Shown: positions 9,730 through 18,900, counted from the stretch's first letter. The stretch is DNA of 64,000 nucleotides from Brevibacterium picturae (GCF_900105045.1 NZ_LT629739.1:4092001-4156000), one strand, 5' to 3'. The notes: a model not told the origin generated them from the letters alone. Translations and numbers: made by a program.

Positions 9730-10329
9730 GTGGATTTATTGATCCCTCTCGCGCTTGCTGCGCTGCTTATTTTTTTCCTGTTCAATTCTCGGCGTAAGCA
9801 GAAGGCGCGTGCAGAGGAGATCAAGACCGGACTGGTTCCCGGCGCAACGGTGATGACGACATTCGGCGTCTTCGGCACCGTTCTGTCCATCGACGATGAG
9901 AACAATCAGGTCACTCTCGAGTCGGGCCCCGGCACCGTTCTCCGCGTTCACCGCCAGGCCATCGGTCAGATCAGTAATCCAGAGGCTGGGGGCGCTGCCG
10001 CTGATGGGGCTGTCGCCGGCTCTGCAGGTGCCGCCGATGACGCCCAGAGTACCGAAGCTCCGGCAATCACCGATGCGGAACTCGATGCCATGAATGAACG
10101 CAAGCGGGCTGAGGGCAGCACTGACGATTCAGAACTCGCAGCCGACGACATCGACGCTGAACTGAACGCCAACGATGAGCAGGTTGACGCAGACGACGCA
10201 GAAGCCGCCAGCTCCGACAAGACGGCCGGGTCCCCGCCCGACGACGAAGTTGCGGATGACTCCGGTGACACCGATGCAGGCGCATCCGACGCCGATTCCT
10301 CCGACCCGGATAACAACAAGAAGAACTGA
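9730..10329 (+). CDS. yajC: Preprotein translocase subunit YajC with long acidic tail
   Basis: A small inner-membrane Sec accessory protein, encoded just before secD as usual. GTG 9730 follows AAAGG at about 9715-9719. Residues 1-18 form one transmembrane helix (LLIPLALAALLIFFLF), followed by the basic RRKQKARAEEIKTGL and the conserved VMTTFGVFGTVLSID fold up to about residue 75. The remaining 120 residues are a disordered Ala/Asp/Ser/Glu-rich tail; typical YajC proteins are near 110 residues, so this one is almost twice as long because of the tail. TAAGGT at 9688-9693 may be a -10 box, but no -35 is clear. Confidence 0.93.
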   Translation: MDLLIPLALAALLIFFLFNSRRKQKARAEEIKTGLVPGATVMTTFGVFGTVLSIDDENNQVTLESGPGTVLRVHRQAIGQISNPEAGGAAADGAVAGSAGAADDAQSTEAPAITDAELDAMNERKRAEGSTDDSELAADDIDAELNANDEQVDADDAEAASSDKTAGSPPDDEVADDSGDTDAGASDADSSDPDNNKKN

Positions 10330-10362
10330 CTTCGCTCACTGCACTCAATCGAAAGCTGAAAC

Positions 10363-12687
10363 GTGTCCGATATTGAAGAAAAGCCACGTCCTGGTTTGCG
10401 CTTCCTGTGGCTGTCGATCGTCACTGCGGTGCTCCTGGCCGTCATCGGCGGCGGCGTCGTGTGGTCCGATGCCACAACCACTCCGAAGCTCGCTCTGGAC
10501 CTCGAGGGCGGAACCTCGATCATCCTCGAGCCCCAGGTTTCGGAGGACACGGATATCAGCCAAGAGCAGCTTGACCAGGCCGTGTCGATCATCCGACAGC
10601 GCGTGGATTCGACCGGTGTGTCCGAAGCTGAGATCACGACTCAGGGTGATCGCAACATTGTTGTGAACCTGCCGGGCAACCCGGACGAGGAGACACGCAA
10701 CCTGGTTCGCTCGTCCGCCCAGCTCGTCTTCCGACGAGTCGCTCTCGTGGGTGACCCTCGGTCTCAGGAGCAGATCCAGAAGGAGCAGGAGAAGAGCGGC
10801 GGGGGAGAGCAGCAGCAGGATCCTTCCGAAGGTCTCACTGATGAGCAGAAGAAACGGCTCGAGGACCTGACCGGCGGCAGTTCCGGAGCCCAATCGGATG
10901 CTGGTGCCCAAGGCGATGCCAGTGGACAGGGCAGCGCCGGAACACAGGGCCAGGACAGCGCAGACGCACCTGCAGGCGGCGGTGAAGTCTCCAACGCAGG
11001 TGGAAACGTTCCTGGACCGGCAGCTAAGGACGCCGAGAAGTCAGCCCAGAAGAGCGGCGAGCAGGCATCCGGAGAGAGTGGTTCCGGCACAGGCGAGGAC
11101 ACGAAGGTCACCGACACGACACCGCGGCCACTCTTCGATCCCGAGAAGGACACCGACAAGTGGCAGACCGACGCCATCATCAAGAAGTACTCGGAACTCG
11201 ACTGCACCGATCCGAAGAACCGGACCGGCGGACAGCAGAAGCCATCTGATGAACCCGTCGTCGCCTGTGGCACGGACGGACAAGCCAAGTACATCCTGGG
11301 TCCCGTCGAACTCTCGGGCGAGCATCTCGCAGATGCCAGCGCCGGCTATGCGGCCGGCGCAAACGGCGTCCAGACCAACCAGCCTGCAGTGAACCTCGAG
11401 TTCGACAGTGTCGGGCGTGAGATCTTCAAACAGATCACGTCGGACATCACCGGAAAGCAGCAGCCCTACAACCAGTTCGCCATCACGCTGGATGGAAACG
11501 TGCTGTCGGCACCGTCATCAAATGCGGCGATCACCGACGGCAATGCCCAGATCACGGGTCAGTTCACTCTCGACGAGGCGCAGACACTGGCCGATCAGCT
11601 CAAGAACGGTTCTCTGCCGTTGAGCTTCCAGGTCCAGAGTGAAAACCAGATCTCACCGACGCTGGGCACGAACTACCTCAACATCGGTCTGCTCACGGGT
11701 CTCGTCGGACTCCTGCTCGTCGTCGTCTATTCGCTGTTGCAGTACCGGGTCCTCGGCCTCGTGACTGTCTCGAGCCTCGTTGTCGCCGGTGTCCTGACAT
11801 ACCTCCTGCTGCTTTTGGCATCATGGAGGTACGGCTACCGGCTGTCCCTGGCAGGTGTCGCCGGTATCATCATCGGCATCGGCATGGCAGCCGACTCGTT
11901 CATCGTGTACTTCGAACGCGTCAGAGACGAATTGCGCAGCGGGAGAAAACTGCTCTCCGCTGTCGAAGTCGGATGGGATCGTGCCAAACGCACGATCTGG
12001 GCGTCCAAGGCAGTGAACATGCTCGCCGCGGTCATCCTCTACGTCTTGGCTGTCGGATCCGTGCGCGGGTTCGCCTTCACGCTGGGCCTGACAGTGATCA
12101 TCGACGTGCTCATCGTCTTCCTGTTCACACACCCGATGCTGGAAGTGCTCGCCCGCACCAAATTCTTCGGTCAAGGGCACCCGATGTCGGGCATGGATCC
12201 TCGATTGCTGGGCGTCAAGCCCGCTTCGTATCGTGGCGCTCTCAATCTCAGCATCGATGACTCCGAGAAGTCGGCAGAGGGACGTCGCCGGGAGAAGGCA
12301 CGAACCCGGAAGGCGGGAATGTCCGCCGATGCCGAGGCGGAATCGGCCGAGGCATCGACCGTTGCGTCTTCGGCTGCGGCGCAAGAAGCTCCAGAGTTGT
12401 CCTCCGTGTCCTCCGACTCGGCGGTCAGCTCAGATGAAACGGTCTGGGGTCAGTCACGTGGCACCACCACGACGGCTGAACGCTCGAAGGAAGAACGTTC
12501 CTCCGATCCCGACGATGGAACAGATCCGAAGGCATCGAAGCCGACCAAGGCTGAGAAGAAGTCGAAGAAGAAGCCCAAGTCCCCGGCCGAGTCGGGACGA
12601 AACGGCAGCACGATCGCAGAGCGAAAGGCGGCTGCGAAGAAGGCCGCCGAGGATTCTGCCGACAAGGGCAAGGAGGCAGACAAGTGA
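10363..12687 (+). CDS. secD: Protein translocase subunit SecD
   Basis: The RND-type membrane subunit that uses proton motive force to pull preproteins through SecYEG. At 774 residues it is far longer than the roughly 550-630 of relatives. TM1 is at about 13-34, followed by the P1 head motif LDLEGGTSIILEP (44-56). Residues about 131-255 are a Gln/Gly/Ser/Ala-rich low-complexity insertion; the P1 domain then resumes and ends with LADQLKNGSLPLSFQ. Five more helices follow, with the conserved GIIIGIGMAADSFIVYFERV. A hydrophilic Lys/Glu/Ser/Ala tail runs from about residue 626 to the end. Its stop overlaps the secF GTG (GTGA). Confidence 0.95.
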   Translation: MSDIEEKPRPGLRFLWLSIVTAVLLAVIGGGVVWSDATTTPKLALDLEGGTSIILEPQVSEDTDISQEQLDQAVSIIRQRVDSTGVSEAEITTQGDRNIVVNLPGNPDEETRNLVRSSAQLVFRRVALVGDPRSQEQIQKEQEKSGGGEQQQDPSEGLTDEQKKRLEDLTGGSSGAQSDAGAQGDASGQGSAGTQGQDSADAPAGGGEVSNAGGNVPGPAAKDAEKSAQKSGEQASGESGSGTGEDTKVTDTTPRPLFDPEKDTDKWQTDAIIKKYSELDCTDPKNRTGGQQKPSDEPVVACGTDGQAKYILGPVELSGEHLADASAGYAAGANGVQTNQPAVNLEFDSVGREIFKQITSDITGKQQPYNQFAITLDGNVLSAPSSNAAITDGNAQITGQFTLDEAQTLADQLKNGSLPLSFQVQSENQISPTLGTNYLNIGLLTGLVGLLLVVVYSLLQYRVLGLVTVSSLVVAGVLTYLLLLLASWRYGYRLSLAGVAGIIIGIGMAADSFIVYFERVRDELRSGRKLLSAVEVGWDRAKRTIWASKAVNMLAAVILYVLAVGSVRGFAFTLGLTVIIDVLIVFLFTHPMLEVLARTKFFGQGHPMSGMDPRLLGVKPASYRGALNLSIDDSEKSAEGRRREKARTRKAGMSADAEAESAEASTVASSAAAQEAPELSSVSSDSAVSSDETVWGQSRGTTTTAERSKEERSSDPDDGTDPKASKPTKAEKKSKKKPKSPAESGRNGSTIAERKAAAKKAAEDSADKGKEADK

Positions 12688-13700
12688 AACGGTTCTTTGC
12701 CTGGGGCAACCGGCTCCACAACGGTGAGTCGTCCATTCCCTTCGTGGGAAAGGCCAAACTCTGGCTGATGATCACCGGCGTTCTGGTGCTGCTGTCGCTG
12801 CTCGTGCCGCTGATCGCAGGATTCAACTTCGGCATCGCCTTCAAGGGCGGGTCACAGTTCCAGATCGACCACGTCTCGGACACCTCGCCGAAGAAGGGCG
12901 AGGACCTCGTCTCTGATGTCGTCGCCGATTCCGAACCACGTCTGACTCCCACGGGCGACACCGCTGTGAAGATCGAGACGAACCAGCTCAGCGATGACCA
13001 GATGCAGGAAGTCCGTGACGCCCTCGTCGGCGGATACGACGTCAAAGTCGAAGACGTCACCTCGACGTTCGTCGGCCCCGAGTGGGGCCAGGACGTCACT
13101 GAGAAGATGCTTCGGGCGTTGGTGATCTTCGTCGGCATCGCGATGATCGTGATGGCGCTGTACTTCCGGACCTGGAAGATGTCGTTGGCCGCGATCGTCG
13201 GATTGTTCGTCGTGATGATCGTGACGACGGGCATCTACTCCGCGACAGGATTCGAGATCACCCCGGAAGCCGTGATCGGTTTCCTCACGGTCTTGAGCTT
13301 CTCTCTCTACGACACAGTGGTGGTCTTCGACAAGATCAGGGAGAATACGACTCGGTTCAAGGACAAACGCAACCTCAAGTTCTCCGAATTGGTCAACCTC
13401 GGCGTCAACCAGACAACGGTTCGTTCGATCAACACATCGGTGGTGTCGGTGCTGCCGATCGCGTCGATTCTGTTCATCGGTGTGTTCCTGCTCGGTGCCG
13501 GAACCCTGGTCGACATCTCTCTGTCGCTGTTCATCGGTACGATTGTGGCAGCAGCGTCGACATTGTTCGTCGCCAGCCCTCTCTACGCGTTGCTGCGGGC
13601 CAACGAACCTGCGGTCAAGGAGCAGGAAGAGGCTGTTCGTGAATTACGCTTGAAGAACGGAGCAGAAGATGTTCCACCGGTGATTCACGCTGAAGTCTGA
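12684..13700 (+). CDS. secF: Protein translocase subunit SecF
   Basis: Partner of SecD; 338 residues starting at GTG 12684 inside the secD stop. Seen are TM1 at about 27-50, the short periplasmic P4 domain starting FGIAFKGGSQFQI, and five C-terminal helices with the hallmark VLSFSLYDTVVVFDKIREN and RSINTSVVSVLPI. The C-terminus is charged and cytoplasmic. In many actinobacteria apt follows secF; here rel starts only 34 bp downstream. Confidence 0.96.
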   Translation: MKRFFAWGNRLHNGESSIPFVGKAKLWLMITGVLVLLSLLVPLIAGFNFGIAFKGGSQFQIDHVSDTSPKKGEDLVSDVVADSEPRLTPTGDTAVKIETNQLSDDQMQEVRDALVGGYDVKVEDVTSTFVGPEWGQDVTEKMLRALVIFVGIAMIVMALYFRTWKMSLAAIVGLFVVMIVTTGIYSATGFEITPEAVIGFLTVLSFSLYDTVVVFDKIRENTTRFKDKRNLKFSELVNLGVNQTTVRSINTSVVSVLPIASILFIGVFLLGAGTLVDISLSLFIGTIVAAASTLFVASPLYALLRANEPAVKEQEEAVRELRLKNGAEDVPPVIHAEV

Positions 13701-13734
13701 GTAGAATTCGAGGACTGAGCAGAAAGGGGATGTC

Positions 13735-16032
13735 ATGGCTTCTTCCGCCGATTCGCGCCGCCCGCGAGGCATCTCCCGCTTAGCCTGGTGGGCGGCCAGG
13801 GCGCAGAACAACCCTGGCTACCCACGTGTCCTTGGTCCGATGATCAGGGCGCTGCAGTCCAACCACCCCAAGTCCGACATCGACCTGGTCGTCCGGGCCT
13901 ATAAGATCGCCGAGCAGGCTCATCGGGGTCAGACGCGGAAATCGGGCGATGACTACATCACCCACCCCGTGGCGGTGGCGACGATCCTGGCCGAGATCGG
14001 TATGCTGCCGGTCACCCTCGCTGCTGCGCTGCTCCATGACACCGTCGAAGACACCTCGTATTCGCTGAAGGAGCTGACGGACGAGTTCGGTCCCGAGGTC
14101 GCAGGAATGGTCGACGGGGTGACCAAGCTCGACAAACTCACCTACGGGGAATCCGCGCAGTCCGAGACCGTGCGGAAGATGATCGTGGCGATGGCCAAGG
14201 ACATCCGGGTCCTCGTCATCAAACTCGCAGATCGTCTGCACAACGCCCGCACCTGGCGTTTCGTTCCCGCTTCGTCAAGCACGAAGAAGGCTCGGGAAAC
14301 CCTCGAGATCTACGCCCCATTGGCTCACCGCCTAGGCATGAACACGATCAAATGGGAACTTGAGGACCTGTCCTTCCAGGTCCTCCACCCCAAGGTCTAC
14401 GACGAAGTGGTGCGGCTCGTCGCCGATAGGGCGCCCGAGCGTGAGAAGTACTTGGCCACGGTCTCCAATGAGCTCCAAACGGAGTTGGTGCAGTCCAGCA
14501 TCGAAGCCGCGATCACCGGGCGGCCGAAGCACTACTACTCGATCTATCAGAAGATGGTCGTGGCCGGGCACGAATTCGCTGACATCTACGACCTTGTCGG
14601 GGTACGGGTTCTCGTCGAGACTGTTCGGGAATGCTATGCCACACTCGGCATCGTCCACGCCCGTTGGAACCCCGTGCCAGGTAGGTTCAAAGACTACATT
14701 GCGATGCCGAAGTACAACATGTACCAGAGCCTGCATACGACGGTGATCGGCCCGAACGGGAAACCCGTAGAGATCCAGATTCGCACCCATGAAATGGATC
14801 GCCGAGCCGAATTCGGTGTGGCCGCCCACTGGAAGTACAAGGATCGGCGCAATCCGTCCAAGGCTGTGACATCGAACACCGCACGTTCGGTCAAGGTCTC
14901 CGACGCCGGTGAGGTTGATGACGCAGCATGGCTGCGCCAGCTGCTGGAATGGCAGCGCGAAGTCAGCGACCCCGACGAATTCCTCGACAACCTGCGCTAC
15001 GAGGTGAATTCGAAAGAGGTCTACGTCTTCACCCCCAAGGGGGACGTAATGAGCCTGCCGGCAGGAGCAACGCCGGTCGACTTCTCGTATGCGGTCCACA
15101 CCGAGGTCGGTCACAAGACGATGGGCGCACGGGTCAACGGACGCCTGGTCGCGCTGGACACCGAACTGAAGAACGGCGACTCGGTCGAAGTCTTCACCTC
15201 GAAAGATGAGAATGCGGGTCCCAGCCGTGACTGGCTGGGCTTCGTCAAGAGCCCACGCGCCCGCAGCAAGATCCGCCAGTGGTTCTCCAAGGAGCGCCGT
15301 GAGGAAGCGATCGAGAACGGTCGCGAACAGCTGGCACGTGCGATGCGTCGGCATACCCTCTCCGCCTCGGCGCTGATGAGCCAGGAGGCGCTGCAGGTGG
15401 TGGCCACAGAGCTGCGCCTGCCCGATGTCACCGCCCTCTACGCCGCGATCGGCAATGGAGTGAGCTCGGCTGCCCATGTTGTCGATCTGTTGGCCAAGGA
15501 GGTCGCAGGCGAAGAAGATGAGCCGGTTCTGCCGCCGTCGCCGCGCAATCGCACCGGACAGTCCTCGGGGCACCATTCCTCGTCCGGGGGAGTGACAGTC
15601 AGAGGCGTCGACGACGTCCTCGTGAAGCTCGCTCGATGCTGCACACCGGTGCCAGGCGACGAGATCCTCGGATTCGTCACCCGCGGTTCGGGCGTGTCCG
15701 TGCACCGAGTCGACTGCCCCAACATCGGCTCCCTCGAACGGGAGCCCGAACGGATGGTCGACGTCTCCTGGGGCGAGAAGACCAGCGGCATCTACCTTGT
15801 CCAGATCCAGGTGGAGGCACTCGATCGCTCCGGTCTGCTCTCAGACATCACCAAGGTCCTCACCGAGACCCACGTCAACATCCTGTCCGCCACGGTCGCC
15901 ACGTCCCGAGCCCGAGTTGCTCAGTCGAAGTTCGTCTTCGAGATGAGCGACGCCACCCACCTCGATACAGTGCTCTCAGCAGTTCGCAAGGTCGAAGGTG
16001 TCTTCGACGTCTACCGCATATCCGGCGGCTGA
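13735..16032 (+). CDS. rel: Bifunctional (p)ppGpp synthetase/hydrolase (RelA/SpoT homolog)
   Basis: The stringent-response enzyme; 765 residues. ATG 13735 is preceded by GAAAGGGG. Domains in order: an HD hydrolase with the HD motif ALLHDTVEDT near residue 100 and upstream His in THPVAVA; a synthetase domain with RVLVETVRECYATLGIVHARW and YNMYQSLHT (about 280-340); TGS (VYVFTPKGDVMSLPAGATPVDFSYAVHTEVG, about 430-460 in two pieces); a zinc-finger/ACT region with ARCCTPVPGDEILGF near 635; and a C-terminal ACT domain. Both catalytic halves look intact. It is the last gene of its strand run and converges with the AbiEi-like gene, 11 bp away. Confidence 0.96.
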   Translation: MASSADSRRPRGISRLAWWAARAQNNPGYPRVLGPMIRALQSNHPKSDIDLVVRAYKIAEQAHRGQTRKSGDDYITHPVAVATILAEIGMLPVTLAAALLHDTVEDTSYSLKELTDEFGPEVAGMVDGVTKLDKLTYGESAQSETVRKMIVAMAKDIRVLVIKLADRLHNARTWRFVPASSSTKKARETLEIYAPLAHRLGMNTIKWELEDLSFQVLHPKVYDEVVRLVADRAPEREKYLATVSNELQTELVQSSIEAAITGRPKHYYSIYQKMVVAGHEFADIYDLVGVRVLVETVRECYATLGIVHARWNPVPGRFKDYIAMPKYNMYQSLHTTVIGPNGKPVEIQIRTHEMDRRAEFGVAAHWKYKDRRNPSKAVTSNTARSVKVSDAGEVDDAAWLRQLLEWQREVSDPDEFLDNLRYEVNSKEVYVFTPKGDVMSLPAGATPVDFSYAVHTEVGHKTMGARVNGRLVALDTELKNGDSVEVFTSKDENAGPSRDWLGFVKSPRARSKIRQWFSKERREEAIENGREQLARAMRRHTLSASALMSQEALQVVATELRLPDVTALYAAIGNGVSSAAHVVDLLAKEVAGEEDEPVLPPSPRNRTGQSSGHHSSSGGVTVRGVDDVLVKLARCCTPVPGDEILGFVTRGSGVSVHRVDCPNIGSLEREPERMVDVSWGEKTSGIYLVQIQVEALDRSGLLSDITKVLTETHVNILSATVATSRARVAQSKFVFEMSDATHLDTVLSAVRKVEGVFDVYRISGG

Positions 16033-16043
16033 CTGATGCTGCG

Positions 16044-16598
16044 TCAGCCACGGTCTGATGCGGCACAGATGCGCTCGAAGACGCTTCGCATCTGGGCCAC
16101 ATACGGTCTGCGAGAGACCTCTGCCAGATACAACCGGAACCGCTGTCTGGCTCTGCCGGGAAGTTCATCGATGAGATTCTTCACAGCCTGGGCCGAGCGA
16201 TCGTCGGGGCAGTGCAGGTGGGGAAGCAGCAGGTCGTAGAGCGTTCTCTCCGCAGTGGTGATGGGGTGATCGTTGATGAGCTCCCATTCGTCCTGCGCAA
16301 TCGTGAGCTCATGGACGACGATCTCGCACCCGTCGACGTAGCGCCGCCTCGGATAGGTGATGAACGTCAGCGGACTCGGGGCCCTGCCGAGACCGCTGTG
16401 GACCCACCAGGCGATGTCGTGGGAGAGCACAAGGCGCGGCGGGATCTGCGCATGCAGTGCAGCCATGCGGTCCTCCGAGCTGAGAACAGCACCCTTGCGG
16501 ACCCACGTGGACTCGGTCAGTCGCGTCAGCAGACCGTCCAGTGTCAGCTCGGTGAGGTGCTCGTAGCTGTAGTCACGCAGATGAAACATCGCCTCCAT
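16044..16598 (-). CDS. AbiEi antitoxin-like protein, orphan
   Basis: A 184-residue protein on the minus strand. The central part (about 50-125) has the pattern LVLSHDIAWWVHSGLG, FITYPRRR, VVHELTI and HPITTAERTLYDLL, which resembles the C-terminal domain of actinobacterial type IV AbiEi antitoxin-like proteins; the usual N-terminal winged helix is short or diverged, with LTLDGLLTRLTES-TWVRKGAVL as the likely equivalent. No nucleotidyltransferase toxin (AbiEii) lies next to it. The only in-frame starts are ATG at 16598 and ATG at 16589; an in-frame TGA lies upstream and no SD is present. Both ATGs lie inside a perfect 21-bp inverted repeat (16585-16630), which suggests autoregulation. The family call is from recalled pattern, not a search. 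Confidence 0.6.
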   Translation of the reverse strand: MEAMFHLRDYSYEHLTELTLDGLLTRLTESTWVRKGAVLSSEDRMAALHAQIPPRLVLSHDIAWWVHSGLGRAPSPLTFITYPRRRYVDGCEIVVHELTIAQDEWELINDHPITTAERTLYDLLLPHLHCPDDRSAQAVKNLIDELPGRARQRFRLYLAEVSRRPYVAQMRSVFERICAASDRG

Positions 16599-16630
16599 AC
16601 AGCCACTATTGGCTGTATGGAGGCGATGTT
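16585..16630. repeat. Perfect 21-bp inverted repeat over the AbiEi-like start codon
   Basis: Arms 16585-16605 and 16610-16630 are perfectly complementary around a 4-nt loop (ctat). The first and second possible ATG of the minus-strand gene lie in one arm; the other arm is its mirror, so both strands read ATGGAGGCGATG. It could be an operator bound by the gene's own product, or an RNA hairpin that hides the start codon. The rest of 16631-16717 shows nothing else. Confidence 0.8.
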
Positions 16631-16717
16631 CAAGACCGAGGAATCAATCTGTGGATAAACCGCGACTCATGCTCGGTTGTCTGTGGAAACCGAGTCTGCT
16701 CGTCTCGGCAGCCGTCA

Positions 16718-18070
16718 TCAGCTCAGCTCGGCGGCTGTCTGAGCCAACTGGTCTCGCCAAGCGCGACGCGCGTCGAGAGCCGACTGCGCCTCTGCAACGG
16801 CCTTCTCATCACCGCTGGACTTGGCCTTCTCGAACTTCTGCTCCAACTCGGCGATCGAATCATCGAGTTGGCTCAGCGCACCGGACGTGCGAGCCTTGGT
16901 CTCCGGGTTGCTGCGCTTCCACTCAGCGTCCTCTGCGTCGGAGAGTGCGCGTTCGACCTCACGCAGTCCGTTCTCCATACGAGAGACATCGGCACGAGGC
17001 ACCTTGCCGGCAGCTTCCCATTCGTCCTGAATGACGCGCAGCTCCTTCTTCGCCACGCCGACATCACCGATCGGCAGCAGGCCCTGCGCCCTGGCCAGGA
17101 TGGCCTCTTTGACCTCGAGGTTGCCCTTGTACTCCTCGTCGACCGCAGCATTCTCTGCATCTCGAGCGGAGAAGAAGACGTCCTGGGCTGCACGGAAGCG
17201 AGCCCATAGAGCGTCATCGTCCTTGCGTGAGGCCCGGGGAGCCTTCTTCCACTGGCTCATCAGGTCCTTGTACTTCTGGGACACCGTGCGGAAGTCGGTC
17301 GAATCCGACAGAGATTCCGCCTCGGCCACGATCTTCTCCTTGATCCGCTTGCCCTCGGAGTTCTGTTTGTCGAGTTCAGCGAAGAATTCCTTGCGCTTGT
17401 GCTCGAACGTGTTCCGAGCCTGTGAGAAGCGGCCCCACAGCTCTTGGTCCACGGCGCGCGGCAGCCGGGGGCCGCTGCGCTGCATGTCCTTCCACTGGCC
17501 GAAGAGCTCACGCAGACGTGCCCCGGACTGCTTCCACTGGATCTTCGCGGGATCGCGCTTGGCCAGTGATTCCGCCTCGGCGACGATCTCTTCGCGTTCC
17601 TCAGCCGCTTCGAGTTTCGCTGCCTCTGCGCGTGCCGCCTGCTTCGACTCGGTGGCCTGCGCATCCGAGATCAGGGTGTCCAACGTGGCGGAGAGGCCCT
17701 TGAGGTCGCCGACGACATTGGCTTCGGGCAGAGTCTGCTGCAGAGTCTTCGCAGCGGAGACCACCTCGCGACCTGGGGCACCGGCTGAGAGACGGTTGCG
17801 GAGAAGCGCCGCGTTCTCGACGAGTTCGACGTATTTCTTTGCGAAGTACTCCAGGGCCTCGTCAGGGCTGGCATCGGGGTACTGCCCGACCGCACGCTCG
17901 CCGTCAGCAGTGACGACGAAGACATTGCCCTCCTGATCTGCTCGACCGTGCTCCGTTGCGCGCCGGACTTCCGCATCATGATCAACGGTGGTCCCGGTCA
18001 CGGTCTGGGCCGCCTGCGGGCGGGGCAGAGAGGACGGGCGCGGGACCGGCTTCGGGGTCGGGGTCGACAT
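16718..18070 (-). CDS. DUF349 domain-containing protein
   Basis: A 450-residue, highly charged, mostly helical protein with at least three DUF349 repeats (W-x5-R-x-LF/DLM-xQWK and LWxRF patterns, for example LRELFGQWKDMQRSG, YKDLMSQWKKAPRAS and LRVIQDEWEAAGKVPR). The start at 18070 has AGGTGAG just upstream on the minus strand; an earlier in-frame start at 18205 lies over the divergent MBL promoter and is rejected. The C-terminus is a likely coiled coil (DSIAELEQKFEKAKSS). Function is unknown; the fold suggests a scaffold or nucleic-acid binding role but nothing in the context shows it. It is a single gene, divergent from the MBL gene. Confidence 0.85.
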   Translation of the reverse strand: MSTPTPKPVPRPSSLPRPQAAQTVTGTTVDHDAEVRRATEHGRADQEGNVFVVTADGERAVGQYPDASPDEALEYFAKKYVELVENAALLRNRLSAGAPGREVVSAAKTLQQTLPEANVVGDLKGLSATLDTLISDAQATESKQAARAEAAKLEAAEEREEIVAEAESLAKRDPAKIQWKQSGARLRELFGQWKDMQRSGPRLPRAVDQELWGRFSQARNTFEHKRKEFFAELDKQNSEGKRIKEKIVAEAESLSDSTDFRTVSQKYKDLMSQWKKAPRASRKDDDALWARFRAAQDVFFSARDAENAAVDEEYKGNLEVKEAILARAQGLLPIGDVGVAKKELRVIQDEWEAAGKVPRADVSRMENGLREVERALSDAEDAEWKRSNPETKARTSGALSQLDDSIAELEQKFEKAKSSGDEKAVAEAQSALDARRAWRDQLAQTAAELS

Positions 18071-18177
18071 GATTCTCACCTTGTTTCCATCGGTCGAACC
18101 TGCAGGGCTCTGTGCCGGCAGATCACTCGATTTCCTGATTGACGTTATCCCAGCATAACCAAGCCCCAGGCTCTGGA

Positions 18178-18183
18178 TAGACT
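18178..18183 (+). promoter_or_regulatory. -10 box for the MBL gene, likely leaderless
   Basis: TAGACT lies 6 nt before the ATG at 18190, with no SD between. Transcription would start at or next to the start codon. No good -35 at 16-19 bp. The gap 18071-18189 is the divergent promoter region shared with the DUF349 gene. Confidence 0.45.
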
Positions 18184-18189
18184 TTGAGC

Positions 18190-18834
18190 ATGGATGTATT
18201 TGCAACCCGTGCCGAATTCCTCGAAGTCAACTGCTACGCCGTGCGTGCCGAAGGCCATGACGACGCCATATTCGTCGACTCGGGATTCGACTGCGCACCC
18301 GGTCTGGCTGAAATCGTTGAGGAGGAGAATCTGGTGCCTCGCGCCGTCTTCCTCACCCATGGTCACCCGGACCACATCCTTGGCCTGACAAACGTCCTGT
18401 CCCGTTGGGAAATGCCCGTCTACCTCGGTGCTCCCGACCGCTACCGTCTGGACAGACCCGCCGAGACCTTGAGCCCGCAGTTCGCACCGATGCTCGAACC
18501 CCTCGTCAAGGACTGGACAGCACCCGAGGTCAACGCCCTCCTCGACGCACAGACAGTGGAAGTCTCCGGACTCACCATCACGGCTGTGGCCGCACCCGGA
18601 CACACCGAAGGCTCGACCCTGCTGCGGGTGCAGGCCGATGGGGAAGAGATCATCTTCACCGGTGATGTGGTCTTCGCCGGGGCGATCGGCCGGGTCGACC
18701 TCCCGGGAGGAGACGCCTCGGCGATGGCGGAATCGCTGCAGGCGTTCACGACGCTGCCCGACGTTCCCATCTATCCTGGACACGGCCCAGGCTCCCGAGT
18801 CGGTCACGAACTGGCGACGAATCCGTTCTTCTAG
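18190..18834 (+). CDS. MBL-fold metallo-hydrolase (glyoxalase II-like)
   Basis: A 214-residue metallo-beta-lactamase-fold hydrolase. The metal-binding signature THGHPDH (HxHxDH) is at about residues 57-63; the further ligands are His in APGHTEGS, Asp in FTGDVVF and His in YPGHGPG, giving a complete binuclear site. The segment GRVDLPGGD is like glyoxalase II/persulfide dioxygenase relatives, so a thioester hydrolase is plausible; the substrate is unknown. ATG 18190 is preferred to the TTG at 18184. It lies 66 bp upstream of hisS on the same strand, a conserved pairing in actinobacteria. Confidence 0.9.
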   Translation: MDVFATRAEFLEVNCYAVRAEGHDDAIFVDSGFDCAPGLAEIVEEENLVPRAVFLTHGHPDHILGLTNVLSRWEMPVYLGAPDRYRLDRPAETLSPQFAPMLEPLVKDWTAPEVNALLDAQTVEVSGLTITAVAAPGHTEGSTLLRVQADGEEIIFTGDVVFAGAIGRVDLPGGDASAMAESLQAFTTLPDVPIYPGHGPGSRVGHELATNPFF

Positions 18835-18900
18835 AGCAGACGAACCGACCGCAGTCAGCACCCCGAACACCATCAGAGACAAAGAGCACCAAGGAGAACA

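Noticed and set aside
14332-15705. Minus-strand open frame of 457 codons opposite rel
   Set aside because: Antisense shadow, no domain, no start context.
16212-16658. Plus-strand open frame of 148 codons opposite the AbiEi-like gene
   Set aside because: Shadow frame; its own MEAMF near the end is only the mirror arm of the inverted repeat.
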